Assembly (NCBI RefSeq): GCF_017744095.1
Contig: NZ_JAGHQX010000005.1
Span: forward strand, 62,001 to 126,000
Direction: 5' to 3'
Source: Shimia sp. R10_1
Lineage (GTDB): Bacteria; Pseudomonadota; Alphaproteobacteria; Rhodobacterales; Rhodobacteraceae
DNA: 64,000 bases
In this document: piece by piece, positions 1 to 9,541 of the stretch
Numbering within the stretch: position 1 is the stretch's first letter
Layout of the letters: each line of letters starts with the position of its first letter
The notes under the pieces: model-generated
Seen by the model: only the letters and a program-made list of their open reading frames with translations
Told to the model about the DNA's origin: nothing
Database searches by the model: none
Made by a program: the position numbers and the translations under genes

Positions 1-218
1 CAGAAGAGGTCTTTGAACGCCTGGCCGCGCATTCCTTTGCGTCGATGTCGCCTTTCGGCGAAGACGTCGCGCTGTCGCCGATGCAACACATGCTGAAGGC
101 GGAAATTTTCCCAACCAATCAAATGCAGAGACTCTTTATGCTAGAGCCGCTCACCGGAGCGCAGAAACACGATCTCGACACAAGATGGCGGCGGCTGCAG
201 ATCGGTCGATATCAGTAA
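1..218 (+). CDS. 3' end of an unidentified protein
   Basis: The frame is open from the window edge (first full codon at base 3) to a TAA at 216-218, leaving 71 C-terminal residues that end in RLQIGRYQ. No motif can be tied to a family. The tail is basic and probably helical. Its stop region overlaps the end of the convergent kinase-like gene by 7 bases, so the two genes meet tail to tail. Its place at the edge of a polysaccharide locus makes a glycan-modifying enzyme such as a sulfotransferase conceivable, but nothing in the visible part proves it. Confidence 0.5.
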   Translation, partial: EEVFERLAAHSFASMSPFGEDVALSPMQHMLKAEIFPTNQMQRLFMLEPLTGAQKHDLDTRWRRLQIGRYQ

Positions 219-976
219 GCGGTGGGCCCTTCGGCTTTGTTCAGAAGGACGCCGAGTATTGGTTTGACGCCAGAAAAGATCCGTTCGACCTTCTCCAACT
301 CCTCGGCCGTTGACACACCGCCGCCTGCCACCAACAGGACCGCGTCCACATTGGGCAAAAAGCCGAGAACATCGTCAAACTCCAAGGCCGGCGGCATATC
401 AAACAGCATCACATCGGCGCAGAGCGTCTCTTCCAGCTCTTCCAACACAGAGGTGATCATTTCTGTTTGAAACAATTCCGCAGAGTTGTCTTCCGGGCGA
501 TCGTTCAGCGCCAAAGCCAGATTGGGTGCAGCTTTCACCAGAAAGTTCTCAGGTGCGATCACGCCGCTTAAATAGTCCGCCATTGTGTCGTGGGCGGTCA
601 GCCCCAGTGTTTTGTCCAGACTGGGGGCGCGGAGGTCTAAATCCAGCAAAACGGTCCGCACCGAGTTCAGACGTGCCAAGGCGAATGCCAGATTGGCGGA
701 GACAAAACTGCTTCCGCAACCACGCGTCGGCGCCGTGACCGCCACGCGACTCCAGCCATGTTCGTTGAGTGCCTGCAGCATGCGTGTGCGCAGCATGTCA
801 AATGCGGCATGGGCCGGGTGGCTGCGTGATGCACTGATGATATGGTTTTGCGCCAAAACAGCATCGTCCACCGCGGCCACGCTGAGGTTGTTCCAGAACA
901 CCTCTGGATCCTGTAATGCAGGCAGGCTGTCCGCGGGCTCACAGTCCGCTTCGATTTTGGTGTGCTCGTGTTTCAT
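212..976 (-). CDS. CpsD/BY-kinase-like polysaccharide ATPase with degenerate Walker A
   Basis: The protein resembles the cytoplasmic ATPase/tyrosine-kinase half of polysaccharide co-polymerases (CpsD/CapB, ExoP C-terminus), which work with a Wzz-type membrane partner to control exopolysaccharide chain length and export. The N-terminal ~60 residues are a variable linker. A P-loop region APTRGCGSSFVSANLA follows, then Walker A' (VLLDLDLRAPSL) and Walker B (DVMLFDMPP). The P-loop reads GCGSS where the family has GxGK(S/T), so the lysine is missing. There is no C-terminal tyrosine cluster, only one Tyr as the last residue. I chose the ATG at 976; an upstream TTG at 1015 would add 13 residues and neither has a strong ribosome binding site. 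The likely Wzz partner is at 18282-19568, separated by transporter, chemoreceptor and glycan genes. Confidence 0.75.
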   Translation of the reverse strand: MKHEHTKIEADCEPADSLPALQDPEVFWNNLSVAAVDDAVLAQNHIISASRSHPAHAAFDMLRTRMLQALNEHGWSRVAVTAPTRGCGSSFVSANLAFALARLNSVRTVLLDLDLRAPSLDKTLGLTAHDTMADYLSGVIAPENFLVKAAPNLALALNDRPEDNSAELFQTEMITSVLEELEETLCADVMLFDMPPALEFDDVLGFLPNVDAVLLVAGGGVSTAEELEKVERIFSGVKPILGVLLNKAEGPTAY

Positions 977-1262
977 GGCGCAATTGTACCGTCTGTTTGG
1001 CAAAGAATTTATCAATCCAAACCGGTCAAAAGAAAGGCGGCATTGCGGAGATTGGGCGTCTCTTTCGCATAGGATCTACCTGAAAGGCTCTGTGCAGCCT
1101 TTATTGGTCTGAGATTTGTCGCCATGTCACTTCTTCCCGCGGGAGATATCGGTTCCTTATGGTTTTAGTCTGATACACTGGACATGGACCTCAAGCATAG
1201 ATAATCAAACACAAACTGCCCAGCCAATCAAAGCCAAGCAGCGTAGATATCGGGAGTATCAC

Positions 1263-2147
1263 ATGTTGCGAGCATTTGTTGCGGCTCTGGCTTTGTCTGC
1301 CTCTGTCGTTCAGGCAGCAGAGATTGAAACAGCGGGCGGGAAAGTCACGGTTGAGAACGTACCAGCGAAGATCGCTGTGTTTGATATCGCCGCGATTGAT
1401 ACGCTCACCGCCTTGGAGGTGCCGGTTGCCGGTGCGCCGGAGAAGCTTTTCGTAGATTACCTCTCTGAGGTTAGCGCATCCGCTGAAACCATTGGCAATA
1501 TCTTTGAGCCAGACTTTGAAGCGGTCAATGCGCTGCAACCTGATCTTATCATTGTTGGCGGCCGCTCCTCCAGTCAGGGGCAGGCGCTGACGGATTTTGG
1601 CCAAGTCATTGACATGACCATCTGGAAAGACACGGTCGGCGAAGGTCTGGCCCGCTTGGAGGCCTATGGCGAACTCTACGGCAAACAAGAGGAAGCGGCG
1701 GCGCTGAAAGCGGATTTCGAGGCGAAACTGGCAGCCACAAAAGCGGCTGTTGCGGATCAAGGCACCGCGCTTGTGCTGTTGACCAATGGGCCTAAGGTTT
1801 CCGCTTATGGATCTGCCGGTCGTTTTGGTTGGATCCACAAAGCGCTGGGACTTCCCGAAGCGGTGGCAGACGTCGAACAGGCCACACATGGTGAAGCGGT
1901 TTCTTTCGAGTTTATCAAAGACGCCAACCCGGACATCCTGATTGTGATTGACCGTCTGGCCGCCATTGGGCGCCCGGGCGATGCGGCCGCCGCAACGCTG
2001 GACAACGCGCTGGTTGCACAGACCAACGCCTGGAAGAACGGCAAAGTGATCTATCTGAATGCCGCGGACGTCTATGTTGCAGGCGGCGGCATTCAATCGA
2101 TGAACCGCACATTGGATCTTTTCCTGAATGCGATGAACGCCGGATAA
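1263..2147 (+). CDS. iron-siderophore ABC transporter, periplasmic binding protein
   Basis: Periplasmic substrate-binding protein of the FatB/CeuE/YclQ type, which captures a ferric siderophore (often a catecholate) and delivers it to the inner-membrane permease. The ATG at 1263 follows a GGAG at about 1252 and opens a clean Sec signal peptide (MLRAFVAALALSASVVQA, cleaved before AEIET). The mature part has the family pattern: an early strand ending IAVFDIAAIDTL, then LQPDLIIVGGRSS, and late DILIVIDRLAAIG. At 294 residues it has normal length. The longest frame begins at 1116, but the 49 extra residues would destroy the signal peptide. It is first of four tightly packed genes ending at 4798. 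I see no iron box I would defend upstream. Confidence 0.9.
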   Translation: MLRAFVAALALSASVVQAAEIETAGGKVTVENVPAKIAVFDIAAIDTLTALEVPVAGAPEKLFVDYLSEVSASAETIGNIFEPDFEAVNALQPDLIIVGGRSSSQGQALTDFGQVIDMTIWKDTVGEGLARLEAYGELYGKQEEAAALKADFEAKLAATKAAVADQGTALVLLTNGPKVSAYGSAGRFGWIHKALGLPEAVADVEQATHGEAVSFEFIKDANPDILIVIDRLAAIGRPGDAAAATLDNALVAQTNAWKNGKVIYLNAADVYVAGGGIQSMNRTLDLFLNAMNAG

Positions 2148-2152
2148 GCCCT

Positions 2153-3115
2153 GTGAACAATCGCGCAGCAATAGCCGGGGCAGCGGCTGGAACATTTGTT
2201 CTGGCCGCTGTTTCGTTGTTTGTGGGGGTGATTGATCTCACCCCGCTGGATGTGCTGCGCGATCCGTCTGCACTGACTTTGCTTATCGACAGCCGGTTTC
2301 CCCGCACCGCAGCGCCGCTGATTGCGGGTGCAAGCCTGTCCATCTGCGGATTGATTTTGCAAATGCTGGTGCGCAACCGATTTGTGGAACCGATGACGGT
2401 TGGGACAGGTCAGGGCGCGGCGCTGGGCATTCTGCTGGTCACAGTATTTGCGCCAACCCTATCGATCTTTCTAAAGATGGTTCTGGCGTCCTCCACAGCT
2501 TTGCTTGCCAGTCTTGGCTTTCTTCTGATCGCACGTCGTCTGCCGCCAACACAGCCCCTGCTCGTGCCGCTGGTGGGCATGGTTTATGGCGGTATTCTGG
2601 GCGCAGCGGTCACGTTTTTTGCCTATCAGGCGGATATGCTGCAATTCATTGAGACCTGGCTCAGCGGGGATTTCTCCGGCGTGATGCGGGGGCGCTATGA
2701 GCTCTTGTGGATCGGCGCAATGGCGGCAGGTCTGACCTATTTGATTGCCGACCAGATCGCGATTGTCGGTCTGGGGCGAGATGCCAGCATCAACCTCGGT
2801 TTGAACTACAATCAAGTGATGATCCTCGGGCTTCTGGTGATCTCGATTGTGTCGGCGCTTACGGTTGTCACGGTTGGGGCCATCCCCTTTGTGGGCCTGA
2901 TCGTGCCCAATATTGTCAGCCGCTGGTTCGGCGACAATCTGCGCGCCACCCTGCCAGTGACCGCTCTGGCGGGCGGCGCATTGGTGCTGTTGTCCGATAT
3001 TTTGGGGCGCGTGCTGCGCTATCCGTTTGAAATTCCGGTTGGCACGATCTTGGGTGTGCTTGGTGCCTTTGCCTTCCTGTGGCTGCTCTACCGTGGGCCA
3101 AAGCATGCGCACTAA
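2153..3115 (+). CDS. iron-siderophore ABC transporter permease (FecCD type, first)
   Basis: Inner-membrane permease of the FecCD/BtuC family, forming half of the heterodimeric channel for the siderophore bound by the preceding protein (FatD/CeuB/YclN position). The GTG start lies 5 bases after the upstream stop. The 320-residue protein is mostly hydrophobic helices. It carries the family signatures SRFPRTAAPLIAGASLSICG near the N-terminus and GAIPFVGLIVPNIVSRW near the C-terminus, the latter including the segment that couples to the ATPase. It overlaps the next gene by 11 bases, consistent with translational coupling. Confidence 0.9.
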   Translation: MNNRAAIAGAAAGTFVLAAVSLFVGVIDLTPLDVLRDPSALTLLIDSRFPRTAAPLIAGASLSICGLILQMLVRNRFVEPMTVGTGQGAALGILLVTVFAPTLSIFLKMVLASSTALLASLGFLLIARRLPPTQPLLVPLVGMVYGGILGAAVTFFAYQADMLQFIETWLSGDFSGVMRGRYELLWIGAMAAGLTYLIADQIAIVGLGRDASINLGLNYNQVMILGLLVISIVSALTVVTVGAIPFVGLIVPNIVSRWFGDNLRATLPVTALAGGALVLLSDILGRVLRYPFEIPVGTILGVLGAFAFLWLLYRGPKHAH

Positions 3116-4049
3116 AGCCATCTGGATATCCGCCGCGCTTCTGCTGGTCTGTGCCGTGTTGTTCATGACACTGGAGACGCGCGGCAGCTGGGAGTTCGTT
3201 CTGTGGTTCCGCGGGCGCAAACTTGTCGCGCTGTTGCTCGTCGGCGCCGCGATTTCCACGTCAACGCTGCTGTTTCAAACCATTGCCCGCAATAATCTGC
3301 TGACGCCTTCTATCATGGGCTTTGATGCGCTCTATACGTTGATACTGACGCTGTCCGTGTTCTTTCTTGGCAGTGTTGGCTTCAATCAGTTGCCGCCCGA
3401 AGTGGTGTTCCTTGTCACTGTGGTGGTGTTGATCGCCGCTGCGCTGGCGCTGTTTGGGACGTTGCTTGGCCAACACAGGGCCGATCTGATGCGCATGGTT
3501 CTGACAGGGATCATCTTTGGCGTGCTCTTCCGCTCGCTCACAGCTTTTGGCGTCCGTATGATTGATCCCAATGAGTTCGTGACCATTCAGGTCAAAAGCT
3601 ACGCGCGCTTCAACTACATTGATGTGAACCTGCTATGGATGAGCCTTGTTCTGTCAGTCGCGGCTATGGCGTGGTGTTGGCACCTCCGTCGCCGGTTGGA
3701 TGTGCTGGCGCTTGGGTTTGACATTGCCACCAGCCTCGGGGAGGCGGTCAGCAAACGTCAAACGCAGATCCTCATCCTGATCGCGCTCTTGGTGGCGGTC
3801 TCTACGGCACTGGTTGGCCCGGTGGCCTTTCTTGGGCTGTTGGTTGTCAGCCTTGCGCGGCTTGTGGCCCCCAACGAACGCCATGCCACCTTGATCCCTC
3901 TGGCCGCGCTGATTGCAGGCATCGTTTTGGTCGGAGGCCAGACCCTGCTCGAACGCGTGTTCGATCTGGCCACGCCGCTCTCTGTTGTGGTCGACTTTGT
4001 CGGCGGCTTTGTTTTCCTTGTGCTCTTGCTGCGAAAGGCGCGGACATGA
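3105..4049 (+). CDS. iron-siderophore ABC transporter permease (FecCD type, second)
   Basis: Second FecCD-type permease, the partner of the preceding one (FatC/CeuC/YclO position). The ATG at 3105 lies inside the end of the upstream gene; a longer frame from 3027 would run through 26 residues of non-membrane sequence and is unlikely. Predicted length is 314 residues with about eight to nine hydrophobic helices. Family landmarks are the early RGRKLVALLLVGAAISTS, the LTPSIMGFDALY loop, and VGPVAFLGLLVVSLAR near the C-terminus. It ends in ATGA shared with the ATPase gene, so all four genes form one transcript. Confidence 0.9.
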   Translation: MRTKAIWISAALLLVCAVLFMTLETRGSWEFVLWFRGRKLVALLLVGAAISTSTLLFQTIARNNLLTPSIMGFDALYTLILTLSVFFLGSVGFNQLPPEVVFLVTVVVLIAAALALFGTLLGQHRADLMRMVLTGIIFGVLFRSLTAFGVRMIDPNEFVTIQVKSYARFNYIDVNLLWMSLVLSVAAMAWCWHLRRRLDVLALGFDIATSLGEAVSKRQTQILILIALLVAVSTALVGPVAFLGLLVVSLARLVAPNERHATLIPLAALIAGIVLVGGQTLLERVFDLATPLSVVVDFVGGFVFLVLLLRKART

Positions 4050-4798
4050 TCTCCATTGAGAACCTCAGTTATGAAGTCGGCACCGCACGCATATTGCAGG
4101 ACGTCACTGTGACCTTGCCCAAAGGCGGGATGACAGCGCTGATTGGGCCCAATGGTGCCGGCAAATCCACCTTGCTGTCGCATGTCGCTCGTCTGTTGCC
4201 AATTCAGACGGGAAAGATCTCTGTGGATGATCTGGAAGTCGGTAACTGTGACAGCTCCGCTCTGGCGCGGCGTCTTGCGATCCTTCCGCAGCAGGTGCAC
4301 TTCGCCACCCGTCTGACCGTGCGTGATATGGTCGCCTTCGGCCGATACCCTCACAGTCAGGGTCGTCTTCGGTCTGAGGATCACAACAAAGTCGCGGAAG
4401 CTCTAGAGGCTTTTGGTCTGACACCGTTGCAAAACCGCTTCTTGGATACGCTTTCCGGTGGCCAGCGCCACAAGGCGCATGTGGCCATGACCTATGCGCA
4501 GGATACCGACTACCTGCTTCTGGATGAGCCGCTCAACAATCTGGATATCTCAGCGGCCCGCGCGCTCATGGCTTTGTTGCGTGATCTTGCAGACAACAGT
4601 GGCAAAACGATCGTGATTGTGGTGCATGATATCAACTTTGCAGCCCAATATGCGGACCATCTGGTTGTGATGAAACAAGGTCAAATCGCGTGTGAAGGCA
4701 AACCGGTAGACTTGGTCACAAAGGCGTTGTTGACGGATGTGTTTGATACAGATGCCCACGTTGCGCTGATCGAAGGAAAGCCATTTGTCATGCCATAG
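4046..4798 (+). CDS. iron-siderophore ABC transporter ATPase
   Basis: Cytoplasmic ATPase that powers the FecCD-type importer (FatE/CeuD/YclP position). Walker A is GPNGAGKSTLL, the ABC signature is LSGGQRHKAHVA, Walker B with its glutamate is YLLLDEPLNNLD, and the H-loop is VVHDINFAA. Length (250 residues) is normal. Its ATG overlaps the permease stop by four bases. No TonB-dependent receptor or siderophore reductase follows, so the outer-membrane partner must be elsewhere. The downstream 276 bp to the chemoreceptor gene contain no convincing gene. Confidence 0.93.
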   Translation: MISIENLSYEVGTARILQDVTVTLPKGGMTALIGPNGAGKSTLLSHVARLLPIQTGKISVDDLEVGNCDSSALARRLAILPQQVHFATRLTVRDMVAFGRYPHSQGRLRSEDHNKVAEALEAFGLTPLQNRFLDTLSGGQRHKAHVAMTYAQDTDYLLLDEPLNNLDISAARALMALLRDLADNSGKTIVIVVHDINFAAQYADHLVVMKQGQIACEGKPVDLVTKALLTDVFDTDAHVALIEGKPFVMP

Positions 4799-5074
4799 GG
4801 AAACTGGCATAGAAGGCCAGCGATCCGCGCATGTTCACCGCTTTGCGCGAGCCCTCATTGCGATTCGGCTGTTTTTCCTGACGGAATATCTATCCAGGGT
4901 AGTGAGCGCCTCCGATTTTCTGATTGAAATTTTTAGATCTGCAACTCTTGGGGAATTTTGCCTTAAGTACCTCTCCAATAAGGAGATTTTCAGCCTGACG
5001 TTAAGGAAATCGCAGCTTCTGGGAAGTCAATGTCCAGCACTTACTAAGACTACCCAATCGCTGAGGACCCCGCG

Positions 5075-7210
5075 ATGAAACTAAGACTCGTCATGCTTTT
5101 GGTAATTGGCCCGCTATTTGCGTACGCCGGTTACCTCAAATTTCAAGATATCGCCCACCAACGTGCCGTACTTGCAAAGGCGCATGACATCACTGTTGTA
5201 ACACACGAAGGCGTCTTGATTGACGATCTGGTGCATGAGTTGCAGAAAGAGCGCGGGTTTTCTGCCGGTTTCATCGCATCGCGCGGACGCGCCTTTAAGG
5301 ATGAACTGGCGTCGCAGCGACGGCACACAACACAGGCTCTCTCGGCGCTAACGCAAGAGCTGGAAATACTGCAGATCTTGATGCCTGAGGCCATGGCTGA
5401 CGCCAACAGTCGCCTCTCGCAATTGCAGGATATGCGTGCCACTGTCGATGGCGTACCCGCGTCCGTCAAAGAGATGAAAGCCTACTACACAGGCGTCATA
5501 AATCTTCTGATCGAACTGGCTCGGCCCATTGTTGCGGACACCAAAGACGGGCGACTTCAGGTTGTGCTGCATGCGCGTGCGCTTATCGGATCCGCCAAAG
5601 AAAGCGCCAGTCAGGAGCGCGCGATGGGCGTAACCGGATTGAGCGGTGGTTTCACGCAGCCTGTCCAAACGCGTTTTGTGGCGCTTGGCGGCGCACAGAT
5701 GGCATTGCTTCATGAAACGGCTGGGGATTTGCACGCCGCGAGTTGGGAAAAGTCGATTATGCAGAGCCCAGAGTACAAAGCTCTGTACGCAGCGCGCAAC
5801 CAAATCATTGCTGGCTTTGGCTCTCCGCGGGCGACCCCCATTGCAACTGAGCAGTGGTTCCAGATTTCTTCTAACTGGATTGATTTATTGCGTGCAAAAG
5901 AAGTGGAATTTGTCACTGAAGTCGAAGCGCTCACAGCCCAGATTGAGGCAGAAGCGCAGGACACGCTGCGCAATCTGATTTGGATCGGAGCTTTGGTGAC
6001 AATTGCGGTTCTGGCCTTTGCCGCGCTGTCTTTTGAAAAAGTAATCGCGCGTATCAAATACCTGATTTCGGTGATCCAGGCCTTTGACAAAGGCAACTAT
6101 GAGATCGAGATCACTGGCACCACTGGGCGCGATGAATTGAGCGAGATGGCCCGTGCATTTGATCTGTTCAAGCAGGACACGCTAAAAATGCAGGCCGCAA
6201 CAGCCAAACTCCAGGCAGAGCAAGAGCGCTTGAAAGTTCAGCAAGACAAAGTTGTGGCCGAGATTTCGGCCGGACTTGAGTGTCTTGCAGAAGGAAATCT
6301 GACCTACCAATTCTGCGGGGAGTTCCCAGAAGAATATGAGACGCTGCGCGAAGATTTCGATGGCGCTATGGCCAAACTCAATGAAACGCTCTCCAGCGTC
6401 GTGGACAACACCTCCAGCATTCGTCTGGCGGCCACACAGATCACGGATGCGTCCATTGAACTCTCGCGTCGCAGCGAAAGCCAAGCCGCCACGCTGGAAG
6501 AGACCTCCGCAGCCCTGGAAGAGCTGACATCCAGTGTTCAGGCCGCAGCAGAGGGTGCGCGCGGGGTGCAGGACACAACCGTTCGCGCGCGCACAGAGGC
6601 AACGGAAAGCGGTGCCGTGGTCAAGCAAGCAATTGACGCCATGTCCGAAATTTCCATGTCTTCCAGTCAGATTGCCCAGAACATCGGTGTGATTGACGAC
6701 ATCGCGTTTCAGACAAATCTTCTGGCCCTGAACGCTGGGGTTGAGGCTGCACGTGCGGGCGAGGCTGGCAGCGGGTTTGCGGTGGTTGCCTCCGAAGTGC
6801 GGGCGCTTGCGCAAAAATCGTCTGAGGCGGCGACAGAAATCAAATCATTGATCAGCGAAAGTGCAGGCCACGTAGGCAATGGCGTTGAGCTGGTAAATCG
6901 CACGGGCACTGCGCTGGACAGCATCGTGGATCGCGTGGGGCACATCTCAGAGCTGGTCTCGGAAATGGCTGTTGGCTCCAACGATCAGGCAACGGGCCTG
7001 GGCGAACTCAACGCCGGTGTGGCGCAGCTTGATCAGGTGACGCAGCAAAACGCGACGATGGCGCAAAACGCGAATTCCACATGCCACACACTCAAGGAGG
7101 AAGCAGATGAGCTGGAGCAGCTCGTAGGCCAATTCAAACTCTTTGATCGGGCATCCTCTTCTGCTGAAGGCGAGGAAAGCGCGCCACACGCAGTCGCTAT
7201 GGTTGCTTAA
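5075..7210 (+). CDS. methyl-accepting chemotaxis protein with NIT sensor domain
   Basis: Transmembrane chemoreceptor that signals to CheA/CheW. TM1 covers about residues 4-21 and TM2 about 300-319. Between them lies a ~280-residue helical periplasmic domain of the nitrate/nitrite-sensing (NIT) type, recognisable by the [16 protein letters not shown] segment at residues 57-71. A HAMP linker follows TM2 (about 322-375), with a second HAMP-like stretch near 405-440. The signalling hairpin has its tip around [20 protein letters not shown] (from about residue 545). There is no C-terminal CheR/CheB-docking pentapeptide. GAGGACCCCGCG precedes the ATG. The gene stands alone, without other che genes nearby. 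The ligand is inferred only from the domain family; nitrate or nitrite is plausible, not shown. Confidence 0.92.
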   Translation: MKLRLVMLLVIGPLFAYAGYLKFQDIAHQRAVLAKAHDITVVTHEGVLIDDLVHELQKERGFSAGFIASRGRAFKDELASQRRHTTQALSALTQELEILQILMPEAMADANSRLSQLQDMRATVDGVPASVKEMKAYYTGVINLLIELARPIVADTKDGRLQVVLHARALIGSAKESASQERAMGVTGLSGGFTQPVQTRFVALGGAQMALLHETAGDLHAASWEKSIMQSPEYKALYAARNQIIAGFGSPRATPIATEQWFQISSNWIDLLRAKEVEFVTEVEALTAQIEAEAQDTLRNLIWIGALVTIAVLAFAALSFEKVIARIKYLISVIQAFDKGNYEIEITGTTGRDELSEMARAFDLFKQDTLKMQAATAKLQAEQERLKVQQDKVVAEISAGLECLAEGNLTYQFCGEFPEEYETLREDFDGAMAKLNETLSSVVDNTSSIRLAATQITDASIELSRRSESQAATLEETSAALEELTSSVQAAAEGARGVQDTTVRARTEATESGAVVKQAIDAMSEISMSSSQIAQNIGVIDDIAFQTNLLALNAGVEAARAGEAGSGFAVVASEVRALAQKSSEAATEIKSLISESAGHVGNGVELVNRTGTALDSIVDRVGHISELVSEMAVGSNDQATGLGELNAGVAQLDQVTQQNATMAQNANSTCHTLKEEADELEQLVGQFKLFDRASSSAEGEESAPHAVAMVA

Positions 7211-7238
7211 AGCCGTTTGCGTTTTATGTGAGACAATC

Positions 7239-7289
7239 GGATCGCCTCTCGCGTTCGACTGAATGGGAGAGGCCGCGAGAAAGCGATCC
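7239..7289. other. nested inverted repeat between convergent genes
   Basis: An outer 7-bp arm (GGATCGC at 7239-7245, GCGATCC at 7283-7289) and an alternative inner 7-bp arm (GCCTCTC at 7244-7250, GAGAGGC at 7267-7273) lie between the chemoreceptor gene and the convergent glycosyltransferase gene. There is no T-run on either side, so it is not a classic intrinsic terminator. It may still form a stem-loop at the 3' ends of both transcripts. Confidence 0.3.
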
Positions 7290-7340
7290 AGTTGCACACG
7301 CAAGTTGCGATGGGACTACACCCTAACCCACAGGGCGGCG

Positions 7341-8312
7341 TCACTTATATTCAATGATGCGCATGTTGCGTTTCATCAGGCGCCGCCAGTGAAACATAAA
7401 GATTCCCAATGTGTTGGGGATCTTTGACAGTGTAATCAGCCGTGAATGTCGCCAAGCTTCCCAATACGGCAACCCAGCGGAGACGAGGCCGTTTTTCGTG
7501 CGAATATAACTGGCAGTGTAAAGGGCAAGCACCAGAACAAAGGCCCAACGATTGGCTGCCAGTCCCCACACAGCCATCATTGGCATGAGCGCGCCATAAA
7601 CCAGTGCCCGCGCCTGTTCGCGCAAAGCATAAGGCGGGTGCATCCAGCCCACCTGCGCATAAGCGTGGCCACCGCGCACCGCGCGTTGCCACCATTGTGA
7701 AAACGTCAGCATTGCAGCATCGTGGCGCGTCATTTCTTCTGGCAGTCGGCGCAATTTCCAGCCCGCCTTACCAAGTCTAAGACAGAACTCTTCGTCCTCG
7801 CCGGCGATCACTGTGGGATCAAAGCCCCCCGCCTGTTCAAAGGCTGCGCTGCGCACCAGCATGTCGCCGCCGCAGACCGTGATCTCGCCCGCAGGCCGGT
7901 GCCATTCAAAGTCACATAATGCGTTGTAAACGCTGCGCTCTGGGTAAAGTTCAGCCCGCCATCCTGTGACCAGTCCGAGCGTGTCGTCGGCCTTTAACGC
8001 AGCTTCGCCAGCAGAAATCCAACCGGGGGCAACCATGCAATCCCCATCTACAAATTGCACAAACTCAGGCAAATCTTCGGTTTCGGCCAATGCATCAAAA
8101 CCAGCCTGTCGCGCGCGCGCTGCGGTAAATGGTAAGCTGTCATCAAGCTCCACAACCAATGCACCAGCGGCGCGTGCTTCGGCGACAGAGGCGTCCGTGC
8201 TGCCGCTATCGACATAGACGATCTCGACGCCTTGTGTGGTCAGAGACGTCAAACAGGCCACCAAACGCGCGCCCTCATTGCGCCCGATGACAATTGCAGT
8301 GGTCGCGCTCAT
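7341..8312 (-). CDS. glycosyltransferase family 2, membrane-associated
   Basis: Inverting GT-A glycosyltransferase that would add a sugar to a lipid-linked glycan on the cytoplasmic face. The N-terminus has the nucleotide-sugar strand TAIVIGRNEGARL, then VDSGSTDASV, and a metal-binding VQFVDGDCM. An acceptor-side EDEEFCLRLGKAGWKL (EDEE) follows at mid-protein, and one or two hydrophobic helices near the C-terminus suggest membrane anchoring. The ATG shares ATGA with the end of the preceding GT4 gene. It is the last of four coupled genes (11645 to 7341). Donor and acceptor sugars cannot be read from sequence. Confidence 0.87.
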   Translation of the reverse strand: MSATTAIVIGRNEGARLVACLTSLTTQGVEIVYVDSGSTDASVAEARAAGALVVELDDSLPFTAARARQAGFDALAETEDLPEFVQFVDGDCMVAPGWISAGEAALKADDTLGLVTGWRAELYPERSVYNALCDFEWHRPAGEITVCGGDMLVRSAAFEQAGGFDPTVIAGEDEEFCLRLGKAGWKLRRLPEEMTRHDAAMLTFSQWWQRAVRGGHAYAQVGWMHPPYALREQARALVYGALMPMMAVWGLAANRWAFVLVLALYTASYIRTKNGLVSAGLPYWEAWRHSRLITLSKIPNTLGIFMFHWRRLMKRNMRIIEYK

Positions 8313-9541
8313 TTCAGCCCGTCCCGAAGCAGCGCACCCAGGCGCGCGGCCTCTTTATGGATGTCAAATGCCGCTTCCACTTTGGCCCGCCCCGCAATCC
8401 CCATGGATCGGGCGCGCTCAGGATCGCTCAGGATCTCATCAATTGCCGTGGCTAAGGCGCTCACATCTCCCGGAGGCACAAGCAATCCGGACACGCCGTC
8501 GCTCACCAGTTCCGGGATCCCGGCAATATGCGTGGCCACCACAGGACGCTGCGCGGCCATCGCTTCCATCAACACCACGGGCACGCCCTCCGCAAAGCTG
8601 GGCAGCACCAGCATATCTGCCTCTGCCAGAGCCTCCGCCACCTCGGATTGGGACTTATAGCCGACAAAGGAGACATGTTGTGATAGCCCCGCAGATGAGA
8701 CTTGTGATTGTAGCGCTTTCCGTCCGGGGCCGTCACCAATCACATTGAGATGCACATCAGGATGCGTTTGCACAAGCTGCTCAAGGCTGCGCAGCAAAAT
8801 CGGCAATCCTTTGACCGGTGCCAGTCGCCCGACAAACAGCAGCTGCTTTCCCGATGCGCCGCCGCCGGGTGCATAGCGCTCAGGATCTACGCCACAGTGA
8901 ATGATGTGCAGTTTGTTCCAGTGCTTTGGATTGCTGAAAGCCATGGCTTGGGAGCGACAAAACTGGCTGATGCAGGCAACAAATCGTGCGCGCGCGATTT
9001 TTGCGCCCAGCCGCCAGTGGTCTGGTGCAAAGAAAATGTCCGGCCCATGGAGCGTGAAACTGAAGGGAATCCCCGACAGCTCTGATGTCAGCATCGCCAC
9101 AGAACAGGACGATTTTGCAATGTGATTATGCAAATGCCGTACACCGCGTTTGCGTAGATGCGTGGCCAGCACCGCCGCCTCCAGAAAGTAAAACAGCTGA
9201 TAGATCTGGTTGCGCAGGCCGGGCGGTGCGGTTCTGATCGCCAACAGAACGGTGCGCAGAAATCGGGTTGGGCTGTGAAATAGGGCGCCAAAAACAGCAG
9301 AGATCAGCGCGATTGGTGATTTTGCAGCGGACAGAACATAAAACGTTCTCTCAGCTTCGGCCCTTTGCTCTTCCCCAACAAGGTGCGCTTTGCCCGTGCG
9401 CCGCACCGAGCAGGTCTCCACTGGTTGCCCCTGCGCACGCAGCGCGGCCACCTCACGTTGAATAAACGTATCGGTTGCACGTGGGTATTCTCCGGTCAGA
9501 TAGGCGATGGGGGCGGCTTGCGATGTCACGGCTGATGTCAC
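8309..9541 (-). CDS. glycosyltransferase family 4
   Basis: Retaining GT-B glycosyltransferase of the GT4 family used in exopolysaccharide repeat-unit assembly. The N-terminal half contains GVRHLHNHIAKSSC and FTLHGPDIFF. The C-terminal Rossmann half contains LLFVGRLAPVKGL, DVHLNVIGDGP and the donor-binding PSFAEGVPVVLMEAMA with the EX7E-type glutamates. Length (410 residues) is normal. Start is GTG, overlapping the upstream epimerase stop as GTGA, and its own stop overlaps the next start by four bases. It looks most like colanic-acid or amylovoran-type transferases, but substrate cannot be assigned. Confidence 0.9.
   Translation of the reverse strand: MTSAVTSQAAPIAYLTGEYPRATDTFIQREVAALRAQGQPVETCSVRRTGKAHLVGEEQRAEAERTFYVLSAAKSPIALISAVFGALFHSPTRFLRTVLLAIRTAPPGLRNQIYQLFYFLEAAVLATHLRKRGVRHLHNHIAKSSCSVAMLTSELSGIPFSFTLHGPDIFFAPDHWRLGAKIARARFVACISQFCRSQAMAFSNPKHWNKLHIIHCGVDPERYAPGGGASGKQLLFVGRLAPVKGLPILLRSLEQLVQTHPDVHLNVIGDGPGRKALQSQVSSAGLSQHVSFVGYKSQSEVAEALAEADMLVLPSFAEGVPVVLMEAMAAQRPVVATHIAGIPELVSDGVSGLLVPPGDVSALATAIDEILSDPERARSMGIAGRAKVEAAFDIHKEAARLGALLRDGLK

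Noticed and set aside
4785..5078. 97-codon plus-strand frame between the ABC operon and the chemoreceptor gene
   Set aside because: It starts inside the ATPase gene in another frame, ends across the chemoreceptor start, has no ribosome binding site and no motif.
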